From assembly GCA_020725385.1 (NCBI GenBank), contig DYFC01000032.1, positions 1 through 51,090 on the forward strand: 51,090 nt of DNA, written 5' to 3'. The translations under genes and the position numbers were made by a program. Within the stretch, counting starts at the first letter, position 1. Each line of letters begins with the position of its first letter. The stretch comes from Nitrospira japonica (lineage in GTDB: Bacteria; Nitrospirota; Thermodesulfovibrionia; Thermodesulfovibrionales; SM23-35). The notes under the pieces were generated by a model. The model did no database searches. It worked only from the letters and a program-made list of their open reading frames with translations, and had not been told where the DNA came from. Shown in pieces: positions 9,026-17,216 of this stretch.

Positions 9026-9871
9026 ATGAAGCTTTCTTTTAAGAATTTTTCGATAGATTTTTCCCGGAGAACTTGCATAATGGGAGTTTTGAATGTTACT
9101 CCTGATTCTTTTTCGGATGGTGGTTTGTATTTTGAAAAATCCATTGCCATTGAACGTGCAAAAGAGATGGTTGAAGATGGTGCTGATATAATTGATATTG
9201 GCGGAGAATCCACAAGACCAGGAGCAGAACCCGTAAGTCTTGATGAAGAATTGAATCGCACGATTCCTGTAATAGAAACCCTTTCAAAAGAGATAAAAGT
9301 TCCTATATCAATAGATACATATAAATCTATAGTAGCTGAAAAAGCTATTAATGCAGGAGCATCTATTGTAAATGATATTAGCGGATTGAGATTTGATCCT
9401 GAAATGGCAGAAGTAATAGCAAAACATAAAGTGCCTGTTGTAATAATGCACATAAAAGGCACACCAAGAAATATGCAAAAAGAACCTTTTTATGAAAATC
9501 TTATTATTGAAATAAAGAATTATCTCGAGGATAGTATTAATATTGCCCTGAGTGCAGGAATTGAAAAAGATAAAATTATAATCGATCCGGGTATAGGTTT
9601 CGGGAAAACATTTGAGCATAATCTTGAGATAATTCATAAACTGTCAGAGTTCACAATTTTTGGAAGACCTATATTAATCGGTCTTTCAAGAAAAGCTTTC
9701 ATCGGTAAGATTCTGAATAATGCACTTCCCCGGGAAAGAGTTGAAGGGACTGCAGCAGCAGTTGCAATCTCCATAATGAACGGGGCTAATATTATCAGAG
9801 TTCATGATGTTAAACAGATGGCAATGGTCGCAAAAGTTGCAGATGCAATTAAAAGAATAAAGATTGAGTAA
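9026..9871 (+). CDS. folP: Dihydropteroate synthase
   Basis: Condenses p-aminobenzoate with dihydropterin pyrophosphate in folate synthesis. The 281-residue protein has the two diagnostic signatures IMGVLNVTPDSFSDGG and ADIIDIGGESTRPGAEPV, then DPGIGFGKTFEHN, RPILIGLSRKAFIG and the C-terminal RVHDV. The frame is open to 8966, but the ATG at 9026 (MKLSFKNFSI) has an AAGGTAG site in place and gives a normal length. It follows the 46-residue ORF by 4 nt and precedes the tRNA-editing-domain gene by 2 nt, so all three probably share a transcript. Confidence 0.96.
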   Translation: MKLSFKNFSIDFSRRTCIMGVLNVTPDSFSDGGLYFEKSIAIERAKEMVEDGADIIDIGGESTRPGAEPVSLDEELNRTIPVIETLSKEIKVPISIDTYKSIVAEKAINAGASIVNDISGLRFDPEMAEVIAKHKVPVVIMHIKGTPRNMQKEPFYENLIIEIKNYLEDSINIALSAGIEKDKIIIDPGIGFGKTFEHNLEIIHKLSEFTIFGRPILIGLSRKAFIGKILNNALPRERVEGTAAAVAISIMNGANIIRVHDVKQMAMVAKVADAIKRIKIE

Positions 9872-9873
9872 CA

Positions 9874-10284
9874 ATGAAACTATTACTTTTTTATGCTCAT
9901 TCATGGTGGTACAAAACAGCTTCTAAAAGTCTTCAATATATGCCGGATATTGAGAAAGAAGAGCATATAGAAAAAACAGCCGTGATTTTCTTACATGCTG
10001 AACTTGAAGACGAAAAGAAAGATAAAGGCCTTCTTGAGAAGCTTGTGAAAAATATTAAATGGATTGCAGGAAAGTTCGGGACAAAAAATGTAGTTATTCA
10101 TTCTTTCAACCATCTTTCTTCAAGTAAAGCATCTCCTGAATTTTCAGAACAGATAATAAAAGATGCGACAGCAAAACTTGAGAACTCTGGCTACAAAGTT
10201 ATCTGCACTCCTTTTGGTTATTTCAATGAATTCAAAATTCATGTAGGAGGAGAAAGTCTGGCAAAGGTCTTCAAGGAATTGTAG
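9874..10284 (+). CDS. Free-standing archaeal-type threonyl-tRNA synthetase editing domain
   Basis: This 136-residue protein looks like the N-terminal editing domain of archaeal ThrRS (tRNA-Thr_ED, a D-aminoacyl-tRNA-deacylase-like fold), which removes serine from mischarged tRNA-Thr. The matching features are the [15 protein letters not shown] start, the central [19 protein letters not shown] and the C-terminal [20 protein letters not shown]. There is no catalytic synthetase domain, so it would act in trans. It begins 2 nt after the folP stop and ends inside the convergent serS gene with a 14-nt overlap. The pairing with serS is notable because seryl-tRNA-Thr is the substrate of the archaeal domain. 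Family identity is recalled from motifs and was not searched. Confidence 0.75.
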   Translation: MKLLLFYAHSWWYKTASKSLQYMPDIEKEEHIEKTAVIFLHAELEDEKKDKGLLEKLVKNIKWIAGKFGTKNVVIHSFNHLSSSKASPEFSEQIIKDATAKLENSGYKVICTPFGYFNEFKIHVGGESLAKVFKEL

Positions 10285-11551
10285 TATTTTTTATAACATC
10301 AATTCCCATATATGGCCTTAAGACTTCAGGGATTATAACGCTTCCATCCTTTTGTTGATAATTTTCAAGAATTGCAACAAGTGTTCTTCCTATTGCAAGT
10401 CCGGAACCATTAAGAGTATGCACAAACTCGGTTCCTTTTTTACCTTCACGTTTAAATCTTATATTGGCCCTTCTTGCCTGATAGTCGGTAAAATTAGAGC
10501 ATGAAGAAATCTCGCGATATTTCTGCTGTCCAGGCAGCCATACTTCAATGTCATAAGTCTTTGCAGCAGAGAATCCAAGATCACCGGTGCATAAAACAAC
10601 TACTCTATAAGGCAACCCGAGTTTCTGAAGTATCTCCTCTGCATTACTGGTTAAAGATTCAAGTTCATCGAATGAATCCTCGGGTTTTACAAATTTTACC
10701 ATCTCGACTTTGTTAAACTGATGTTGACGTATTAATCCTCTAACATCTTTTCCGTAAGAACCTGCTTCACGTCTAAAACAAGGGGTATAGGCTGTGTAAT
10801 AAATAGGAAGGTCTTTTTCATTCAATATTTCATTTCTATGTATATTAGTCACAGGAACTTCTGCTGTCGGAATGAGATAAAATTCAGGATCGACTATTTT
10901 GAAAAGCTCAGCCTCGAATTTCGGAAGCTGACCCGTACCCTGCATACTTTCTCTGTTTACAATAATTGGAGGGAAAACTTCTGTATATCCATTGGAAATA
11001 TTATTGTCAAGCATAAAATTCATAAGCGCTCTCTCAAGCTTTGCTCCAAGCCCTTTCATAATGGAAAATCTTGCTCCAGCAATTTTTGAAGCTCTCTCAA
11101 AATCTATGATTCCCAGGATTTCACCAATATCCCAGTGATTCAGGGGTTCAAAATCAAAATTTTCTGGTTCACCCCATCTTCTTATCTCAAGATTGCAGGT
11201 TTCATCTTTTCCAACAGGAACTGTTTCGTGGGGAATATTGGGTACATTTAAGAGAAAGTTTATTGTACTATCCTCAAGTAATTTTAGTTTCTCATCGAAT
11301 CCTTTAATTGTATCGGATACAACTTTCATTTCTTTTATTAGTTCTGAAGCATCTTTTTTCTGACTTCTGAGTTTTCCGATTTCTTCTGATACCACATTTC
11401 TTTTGTTTCTGAGTTCTTCGGATTTTTGTTGCAAAAGCCTTCTTTCTTCTTCTGCCTTAAGAAATTCCTCAAGACTAATATCATAATTTCTATTTTCAAG
11501 TGACTTTTTCACGAGTTCGATATTCTCTCTAACAAATTTAGGGTCTAACAT
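10271..11551 (-). CDS. serS: Seryl-tRNA synthetase
   Basis: Class II synthetase charging tRNA-Ser (one cognate, GGA, is at 5315-5405). The 426-residue protein begins [21 protein letters not shown] and has the long N-terminal antiparallel coiled coil (about residues 30-105) that grips the tRNA variable arm. Motif 2 reads [27 protein letters not shown] and motif 3 is [19 protein letters not shown]. It is minus strand, 11 nt downstream of the YggU-like gene, and overlaps the end of the editing-domain gene tail to tail. Confidence 0.96.
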   Translation of the reverse strand: MLDPKFVRENIELVKKSLENRNYDISLEEFLKAEEERRLLQQKSEELRNKRNVVSEEIGKLRSQKKDASELIKEMKVVSDTIKGFDEKLKLLEDSTINFLLNVPNIPHETVPVGKDETCNLEIRRWGEPENFDFEPLNHWDIGEILGIIDFERASKIAGARFSIMKGLGAKLERALMNFMLDNNISNGYTEVFPPIIVNRESMQGTGQLPKFEAELFKIVDPEFYLIPTAEVPVTNIHRNEILNEKDLPIYYTAYTPCFRREAGSYGKDVRGLIRQHQFNKVEMVKFVKPEDSFDELESLTSNAEEILQKLGLPYRVVVLCTGDLGFSAAKTYDIEVWLPGQQKYREISSCSNFTDYQARRANIRFKREGKKGTEFVHTLNGSGLAIGRTLVAILENYQQKDGSVIIPEVLRPYMGIDVIKNTTIP

Positions 11552-11562
11552 ATAACCTCCGT

Positions 11563-11829
11563 TTATAGTGAATTAATTCCTTTTATTTCCAAAACCTTGT
11601 TTTTTGACGTCTTGCCGGTCAAAATTATTATAGAACTTTTTTTAATCTTGAATTCATCCGATAAAAACTCAATTAGCTCCTTGTTCGCTGCTCCTTCGAC
11701 AGGAGGTGAATTAAGTTTTATTTTAACTGTATCTCCTATAAAACCGGCAAAGCCTTTTTTTGAGGATTTTGGTTCTATCTTAACCTTTATTATTATTCCG
11801 TTAATGGTTTTCTTATACGGTATTTGCAT
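11563..11829 (-). CDS. DUF167 (YggU/UPF0235) family protein
   Basis: An 88-residue protein with the family hallmarks: an N-terminal strand giving [14 protein letters not shown], the central [26 protein letters not shown] and the C-terminal [14 protein letters not shown]. The function of this small alpha/beta family is unknown. It sits 11 nt upstream of serS on the same strand. The 222 nt beyond its start (11830-12051) hold no gene; they must contain its promoter and that of the lipoprotein gene at 12052, and are very AT-rich. Confidence 0.85.
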   Translation of the reverse strand: MQIPYKKTINGIIIKVKIEPKSSKKGFAGFIGDTVKIKLNSPPVEGAANKELIEFLSDEFKIKKSSIIILTGKTSKNKVLEIKGINSL

Positions 11830-12051
11830 ATGATAATGTTACCACAACAGAGAAATCCCTGCATAATATTCAACCCGATTAATGCATTAAAATAATACAA
11901 ATGTTGCAAGGAATTTCATACTTCAATAGCATATTTTGAACAATGGTTCCATTTATGAGAATTAAATAAATTTTTGAGCAATATATATATTATTCGGGTT
12001 AAAATATATTATAAGAAACTTTTAAGTTAAATTAATTCAAAAGGAGGTAAT

Positions 12052-12468
12052 ATGAAGAAACTTGTTTCATTGCTTCTGGTATTGTCTTTACTTGCTATGC
12101 TTGCAGGCTGCACCCAATACCATGCGCAGGGTGCAGGTGCAGGAGCAGTGCTTGGTGGTGTTGCAGGAGCATTGCTTGATCGCAAAAACCCGTGGAGAGG
12201 CGGTGTAATAGGAGCTGCACTCGGCGGTGCAGCAGGAGCAACTTTTGCCGATGTATCGGTAAGAGCCTCCCAGGAAGCAGCCTCAACAGGTAAACCAGTA
12301 GCTTATATGACTGAAGATGGCAGGGGTGTTTATCGTGCAGACCCGATTGATTACAATGCTCAAACAAAATGTCATAAAGTACAGGAAAGGGTCTGGGAAG
12401 ATGGCAGACTTATAAAGGATCAGATAAAAGAGGTCTGCGAGGGAGAAAAATACGAAAAAAGATACTAA
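12052..12468 (+). CDS. Glycine-zipper outer-membrane lipoprotein
   Basis: A 138-residue exported lipoprotein. The signal sequence MKKLVSLLLVLSLLAMLAGC ends in a lipobox (LAGC) with Cys20 as the lipidation site. Next come two glycine-zipper stretches (GAGAGAVLGGVAGALL and GVIGAALGGAAGATF) like those of SlyB/Rick_17kDa-type proteins, which pack membrane-associated helices. The C-terminal half is charged and has a Cys pair (CHKVQ, VCEGE). A near-perfect AAAAGGAGGTAAT ribosome-binding site suggests high expression. It is monocistronic, convergent with the thioredoxin-domain gene with 3 nt between stops. Confidence 0.88.
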   Translation: MKKLVSLLLVLSLLAMLAGCTQYHAQGAGAGAVLGGVAGALLDRKNPWRGGVIGAALGGAAGATFADVSVRASQEAASTGKPVAYMTEDGRGVYRADPIDYNAQTKCHKVQERVWEDGRLIKDQIKEVCEGEKYEKRY

Positions 12469-12471
12469 TAA

Positions 12472-14433
12472 CTACCGGCCTCGCAGATTTTTTAGAAAAT
12501 CTTCGAGGCCTTTTACTTCTCTGATAGGTTCATAGCATACGTTATGCATGCAGGGGATAACGCTTCCGGTATCTTTCCCATACACAATGCTTTTATACGG
12601 ATAGAAAGTAGCCTTAGCAACCCTCGCAAGCTCACTATTAATATCTGTTTGAATGTCAAGTTTTAGAGTATTGAAATATGCATCAAGAGCACAGTAGTAG
12701 TACGCTGCATTTAATCCGGCTTCTTCTGCCTGAATCGCAAAATACTTAAGTCCATCTTCTGCATATCCAATATATTCTGTTTTGTTAGTTATTGTAAAAA
12801 GTTTTATAAGAATTAATATCCCGAGAGCATTGACAGAAGGGTGAGGAATATCAAGAATGTTTTTCAGTCTCATATTGAGCACATCTGTTTCGGTATCATA
12901 AAATCCTCCATTTTCATGATCCCAGAACTTTTCAATACATAAAAGCATGAGTTTTTCTGCCTGTTCAAGATATTTTTTCGATGCCGTTACTTCATATGCA
13001 TTAATTAATGCTTCAATAAAATAGATATAATCGTCAATGATTCCATTTATATCATATGTATGGTAAATCAGGTTGTCTTTAATAAAAAGGTCTAATGTTT
13101 TCTCTATACTTTTAATGGCAAAATCCTTTAAGTCATCATTCTTTAACACACAGGATGCTTTCAGAAAAGAAGATGCCATCATTCCATTAAGGGATGTGTA
13201 AAATGTTTTGTCAATAAAAGGAGCCGGTCTCCTTCTTCTTGTTTCAAGAAGTTTCTCCATTGCCGAAGACAACAACTTTTTTATCTTATCTAAATCGATT
13301 CCTGTGACAGCCGCTACATTTTCGATCTCAACTGCATTAAACAAGACTCTTCTTGATTTATCATGATGCATACGGCCTTTATCGGATAACATATGCTGGG
13401 ATAGGATTTTATATTCTTCATCTGTAAGTATTTTTTTCAATTCATTATCGGTCCATGTATAATAACTGCCTTCATCATTAGGTGTTATATCTGCATCCTG
13501 GCTCGAATAGAATCCTCCTTCGGGATCTGATAACACTGTCTGCACAAAATTAATAATGCCTCCGGCAGTTTTTCTAAAAAGGTTATTTCCTGAGATGGAA
13601 TATGCCTGAATATAATTTCTGAGAAGCCATGCATTATCATCAGCCATTTTTTCAAAGTGAGGGATAATCCATTCTGCATCGACTGAATAACGGTGGAATC
13701 CGCCACCGATTTGGTCATAGTAGCCGCCTTTGGCCATCTTTTCAAGAGACATCATAACAGATGCTCCAATAGATTGAAACCCGGAAAGAAAATATCTATT
13801 AAGTAAAAATTCAAAAGCACCAGGCATTGGAAATTTCGGTGCAGTACCGAATCCGCCATTGTTAACATCAAAGAAAGACAGCATTTTCAGCACAGCTTCT
13901 TGAATTGTGGATTCTTTTATTTCACCTTTTTCTTGACCGGTATTTTTTAATGAATCAATTAATTTGTTGCTTATTTCAAAAATTTCTGATTTTCTTGTTT
14001 TGTAAATTTCTGAAATAGTTTTAAGAATCTTTTTAAATCCAGGGCGTCCCATATTATCTTCAGCCGGGAAGTAAGTGCCGCCAAAGAAAGGTTTCCTATC
14101 GGAAGTGAGAAAAACGCTTAGCGGCCATCCGCTTCCACCGCCCATTGCCATTATTGCATTCTGATAGCGTCTGTCTATATCGGGTCTTTCGTCCCTATCG
14201 ATTTTAATGCAGATAAATAGAGAATTAAGAAGAGATACTATTTCATCATTTTCAAAGCATTCTTTTGCCATAACATGGCACCAGTGGCACCATGAAGCAC
14301 CGGAGCTTAGAAAGACCGGTTTCCCCTGTTCCTGTGCTGAATCAAAAGCTTCATCACACCAGGGAAACCAGTCTATTTTCTGATATGCTGCATGTCTTAA
14401 ATAAGGTGATTTTTCTCTGTCTAATCTTTTTAT
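12472..14433 (-). CDS. Thioredoxin-domain DUF255 protein (YyaL/SSP411 family), probable ATA start
   Basis: A protein of about 653 residues: an N-terminal thioredoxin-like DUF255 domain followed by an (alpha/alpha)6-barrel like that of glycosidases and cellobiose epimerases (GGFHRYSVDAEWIIPHFEKM, SSQDADITPNDEGSYYTW). The first in-frame ATG (14271) lies after the family's WCHWCH motif. The conserved N-terminus (KRLDREKSPYL, then KIDWFPWCDEAF and SSGASWCHWCHV) is encoded upstream in the same frame. No ATG/GTG/TTG occurs between the in-frame stop and that region. The codon where family members have Met is ATA at 14431-14433. It overlaps the sod stop as ATAA and has AAGGA about 8 nt upstream, suggesting reinitiation at AUA. 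The molecular function of the family is poorly known. Confidence 0.85.
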   Translation of the reverse strand: MKRLDREKSPYLRHAAYQKIDWFPWCDEAFDSAQEQGKPVFLSSGASWCHWCHVMAKECFENDEIVSLLNSLFICIKIDRDERPDIDRRYQNAIMAMGGGSGWPLSVFLTSDRKPFFGGTYFPAEDNMGRPGFKKILKTISEIYKTRKSEIFEISNKLIDSLKNTGQEKGEIKESTIQEAVLKMLSFFDVNNGGFGTAPKFPMPGAFEFLLNRYFLSGFQSIGASVMMSLEKMAKGGYYDQIGGGFHRYSVDAEWIIPHFEKMADDNAWLLRNYIQAYSISGNNLFRKTAGGIINFVQTVLSDPEGGFYSSQDADITPNDEGSYYTWTDNELKKILTDEEYKILSQHMLSDKGRMHHDKSRRVLFNAVEIENVAAVTGIDLDKIKKLLSSAMEKLLETRRRRPAPFIDKTFYTSLNGMMASSFLKASCVLKNDDLKDFAIKSIEKTLDLFIKDNLIYHTYDINGIIDDYIYFIEALINAYEVTASKKYLEQAEKLMLLCIEKFWDHENGGFYDTETDVLNMRLKNILDIPHPSVNALGILILIKLFTITNKTEYIGYAEDGLKYFAIQAEEAGLNAAYYYCALDAYFNTLKLDIQTDINSELARVAKATFYPYKSIVYGKDTGSVIPCMHNVCYEPIREVKGLEDFLKNLRGR

Positions 14434-15008
14434 TTAAGTCTTCCTTCTACTGCTGACCAATCAATGTTTTTGAAAAAAGCTGAAATATAATCGGGTCTTT
14501 TTAATCCATAATCAATCATGAATGCATGCTCAAAAACATCCATAATCAATAAAGGATTGCATCCGGCAGGATGTGAAACATCATGTTCATTAATCCAGAA
14601 ATTGATTAATCTTCCGTTTGTCATATCCTGATAAAGCACAACCCATCCAATTCCTCTCATTGTGCCTGTTGCTCTGAAATCTTTTTCCCATGCTTCGTAT
14701 GTGCCGAAATTATCCATAATTTTCTTTGCAAGTTTGCTTGATTTATCCAGAGGTGATTTTCCGCCGAGATTCTCGAAATAATACTCATGGAGTCTCATTC
14801 CGTTGAATTCCCAGCCGAGTCTTCTTTTAAGTTCCGCATATTCAGGTGTTGCTGTTTTGTCTTCTTTAAGCATTTGATCCAATAAATCAAGAACCTTATT
14901 AGTATTTGTTACGTATCCCTGATACAAAGTAAAATGATTTTTTAAAAGTGTTTCGCTGAACCCCTCAATACCTATAAGTTTTGAATAATCTTTGGCTGTG
15001 TAAGACAT
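14430..15008 (-). CDS. sodB: Superoxide dismutase, Fe/Mn family
   Basis: Dismutates superoxide in the cytoplasm. The 192-residue protein carries the metal ligands in NHFTLYQGYV (first His), LHEYYFENLGG (second His) and the DVFEHAFMIDYG motif (Asp and His of the family's DxWEHxxY signature, here with Phe for Trp). The Gly-rich WVVLYQD and NEHDVSHPAGCNPLL segments fit the Fe/cambialistic branch. Metal preference cannot be fixed from sequence. Its stop codon overlaps the ATA proposed as start of the downstream DUF255 gene, so the two are probably translationally coupled. Confidence 0.93.
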   Translation of the reverse strand: MSYTAKDYSKLIGIEGFSETLLKNHFTLYQGYVTNTNKVLDLLDQMLKEDKTATPEYAELKRRLGWEFNGMRLHEYYFENLGGKSPLDKSSKLAKKIMDNFGTYEAWEKDFRATGTMRGIGWVVLYQDMTNGRLINFWINEHDVSHPAGCNPLLIMDVFEHAFMIDYGLKRPDYISAFFKNIDWSAVEGRLK

Positions 15009-15039
15009 AATAAACCCCCTTTCTTTTTTATTATTATAC

Positions 15040-16779
15040 TTAATCTATATAATCTATTATCCTTTTCCGGCAGGTAGTATAACCTTCTATTTTTTTAATC
15101 AAGGGTATTCTAACCTTTAGAGCGGTTCCTTTGCCAGGCTTTCCTGCTATTTTTAATGTTCCTCCAAGCAAATAAACCCTTTCTCTAATGCCTGTCAAAC
15201 CATAAGATTTTGCGTTTTCAATTTGTTTTTTCGTAATACCTTTACCATTGTCTGCAACTTCAAGTAGTATATTCCCTGATTCTTTTTTCAATGAAATATT
15301 TACCAAAGTTGCATCCGAGTGTCTTATAATATTTGTTAGAGCTTCCTGATAGATTCTAAAAATTGCTGTTGAAATATCCTTATCAATTAATAACTCATCC
15401 GGTGTATTTAATTCGAGATTATATTTAATACCTTTATTCTTGAGGATTTCTTTGGTATGCCATTCAATAGCTGCTGTAAGCCCGAGATGGTCAAGAAGTC
15501 CGGGCCTTAATTCTGTTGAGACTTTTTGAATTGTTTTAATTCCTGATTCAACCATTTCTTTCATCGATTCAATTTTCATTCTTAAAGGTTTATGATTGGC
15601 TCTTATTTTTCTTTCAAGCCATGCTAAATCAATATTTAGAACAGTAAAAAGTTGACCCAGTTCGTCATGCATTTCCCTCGCAATAAATTTTCTTTCCTGT
15701 TCAATAGCAGAATGCAAATATGCAGAAAGACAACGCAGTTGTTCACGTGAATTCTTTAATTCTTTTTCTGCCTGTTTTCTTTCTGTAATATCTTCATAAA
15801 CAAGTACGATTTTGTTATCTTTTGTTTTCCGTTCAATAGCAGAAGCGCTAACCGTACAAATTATATCCCTGCTGTCTTTTCTTCGAAGCAAGAATTCTCC
15901 TGTAAAGATCTTTGATTTATCAATTGCAGAATAAATTAGCCTGCATATTTTCTCATAATCTTTTATGTTCCTGCAAAGTATTTCCGGACTCTGTCCGATA
16001 ACTTCTTCAGGGTCCCAGCCAAAAACTTTTTTCAATCCTTCATTGGCAAAAAATATTTTTTGTCTGGTTAATCCAACGACTGCATGGGGTATTGTCCGGA
16101 GAATTGAGGATTTAAGAGCTTCTGTTTTCTGTAATTGTCTCACGGCTGATTTTCGTTCTGAAATTTCCCGGTCTATAGATTTTATAGTTTCATTTGTTAC
16201 ATCTTTCAGGCTCTCCAAAAGTTCGATACTCGAAGTGCCTGTTACTCTTGCGCTTAGATCGCCCTTTGAGACTTTATGTAAGACATCGAAATATTCTGCA
16301 AGACTTATCGCAAATTCATGTGATTGTTCAACAATTTCTCCGATTTCTTCTGCAGTCAAATTGATCATGTGTTTTAGTCTTGAAATTAAATCAATATCGG
16401 ATTTTTCGGTTATTCTAACGGATGGGTCGCCTGATGAGATCCTTTTAAGAGCTTCGAAAACTTCGGACATCGAGAGAGCAAGTTCCATGCTCATATTCTC
16501 AAGTTCCCTATCCCTTTCATCAACAATTCTCCGATATTCCTTAATTTGCTCATTAAAAATTGCACAGGTTCTTACCATTGCACCTGAATCCATGTTTTTT
16601 ACAAAAACCTCGCAATTAATGCACATTTCAACCTTGTCAATGAATTTCCCCTGAATCTCGTTACGGCAATGCGTACCAGTAAAGAGCCAGCAATTAAGGT
16701 TTTTTGAATGGAAGGCAGGACATTCAAGTTCATTACATTTAAAAACTTCCCAGCATTTAACTTTATTATTAGCCGTCAT
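15040..16779 (-). CDS. NarX-type sensor histidine kinase with two-CW and PAS domains
   Basis: A cytoplasmic sensor kinase of about 579 residues from ATG 16779 (open to 16866, but that would overlap the upstream gene by 77 nt). The N-terminus has a two-CW cysteine-rich module (CWEVFKCNELECPAF, NCWLFTGTHC, CINCEVF), a likely metal or cluster site. After it come two HAMP-like repeats (ISSGDPSVRITEKS and VSKGDLSARVTGTS), a PAS domain ending VYEDITERKQAE, and a HisKA_3 domain with REMHDELGQL (His about 371). The HATPase shows EALTNIIRHSDA, DNGKGI and GLTGIRERV. No transmembrane helix is evident. No response regulator is adjacent. The small exported protein gene lies just upstream. Confidence 0.9.
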   Translation of the reverse strand: MTANNKVKCWEVFKCNELECPAFHSKNLNCWLFTGTHCRNEIQGKFIDKVEMCINCEVFVKNMDSGAMVRTCAIFNEQIKEYRRIVDERDRELENMSMELALSMSEVFEALKRISSGDPSVRITEKSDIDLISRLKHMINLTAEEIGEIVEQSHEFAISLAEYFDVLHKVSKGDLSARVTGTSSIELLESLKDVTNETIKSIDREISERKSAVRQLQKTEALKSSILRTIPHAVVGLTRQKIFFANEGLKKVFGWDPEEVIGQSPEILCRNIKDYEKICRLIYSAIDKSKIFTGEFLLRRKDSRDIICTVSASAIERKTKDNKIVLVYEDITERKQAEKELKNSREQLRCLSAYLHSAIEQERKFIAREMHDELGQLFTVLNIDLAWLERKIRANHKPLRMKIESMKEMVESGIKTIQKVSTELRPGLLDHLGLTAAIEWHTKEILKNKGIKYNLELNTPDELLIDKDISTAIFRIYQEALTNIIRHSDATLVNISLKKESGNILLEVADNGKGITKKQIENAKSYGLTGIRERVYLLGGTLKIAGKPGKGTALKVRIPLIKKIEGYTTCRKRIIDYID

Positions 16780-16789
16780 CTTTGTTGAA

Positions 16790-17212
16790 TTATTTCCCGC
16801 ATGTTTTTTTTTGGTAAGTTCCATGAATATCAAGACTTGCTCCCTGAAATGCATTAATTCTTTCAACTATGCCTTCAAAAATAATAATATCTCCTATAGA
16901 AATTTCAGAAGTTGCATCCTGTGTTGTAAAAAGAATAACATTATACCCTTTTTCAGGTGTGCTTGCAGGTGTGAGAATTCTTATTCTTGAATTTTCCTTG
17001 CTTCCTGGAAGTATATTGATTACTTTTCCCTCTCCCTTTGCTATTTTTCCGTGAACCTCTTTGAAATATTCCTTGACCTGTGCTTTGTTTACTTTATCCG
17101 GGTCGATATTGATAAGAATTGAATCAACGTCAAGTGTTTTTTCTTCGGCAAATAGATATGAACAAAAAATAACTCCCAGAATTATCCAGCAAATATTTTT
17201 AAAGAAATCCAT
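16790..17212 (-). CDS. Exported small protein, possible OB-fold
   Basis: A 140-residue protein with a signal peptide (hydrophobic NICWIILGVIFCSYLFA). The mature part reads as beta-rich: GEGKVINILPGSKENSRIRILTPAS, then YNVILFTTQD, ISIGDIIIFEGIVERI. This resembles a single OB-fold (tRNA_anti-like or periplasmic BOF type), but the family assignment is an inference from strand pattern only. It sits between two sensor kinase genes on the same strand: 4 nt after the upstream kinase stop and 10 nt before the ATG chosen for the downstream one. A sensory or periplasmic ligand-binding role is therefore possible but unproven. Confidence 0.7.
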   Translation of the reverse strand: MDFFKNICWIILGVIFCSYLFAEEKTLDVDSILINIDPDKVNKAQVKEYFKEVHGKIAKGEGKVINILPGSKENSRIRILTPASTPEKGYNVILFTTQDATSEISIGDIIIFEGIVERINAFQGASLDIHGTYQKKTCGK

Positions 17213-17216
17213 AGCT

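Noticed and set aside
15965..16654. 229-codon plus-strand frame opposite the two-CW kinase
   Set aside because: Long but antisense to a clear histidine kinase; serine-rich composition typical of reverse-complement shadows.
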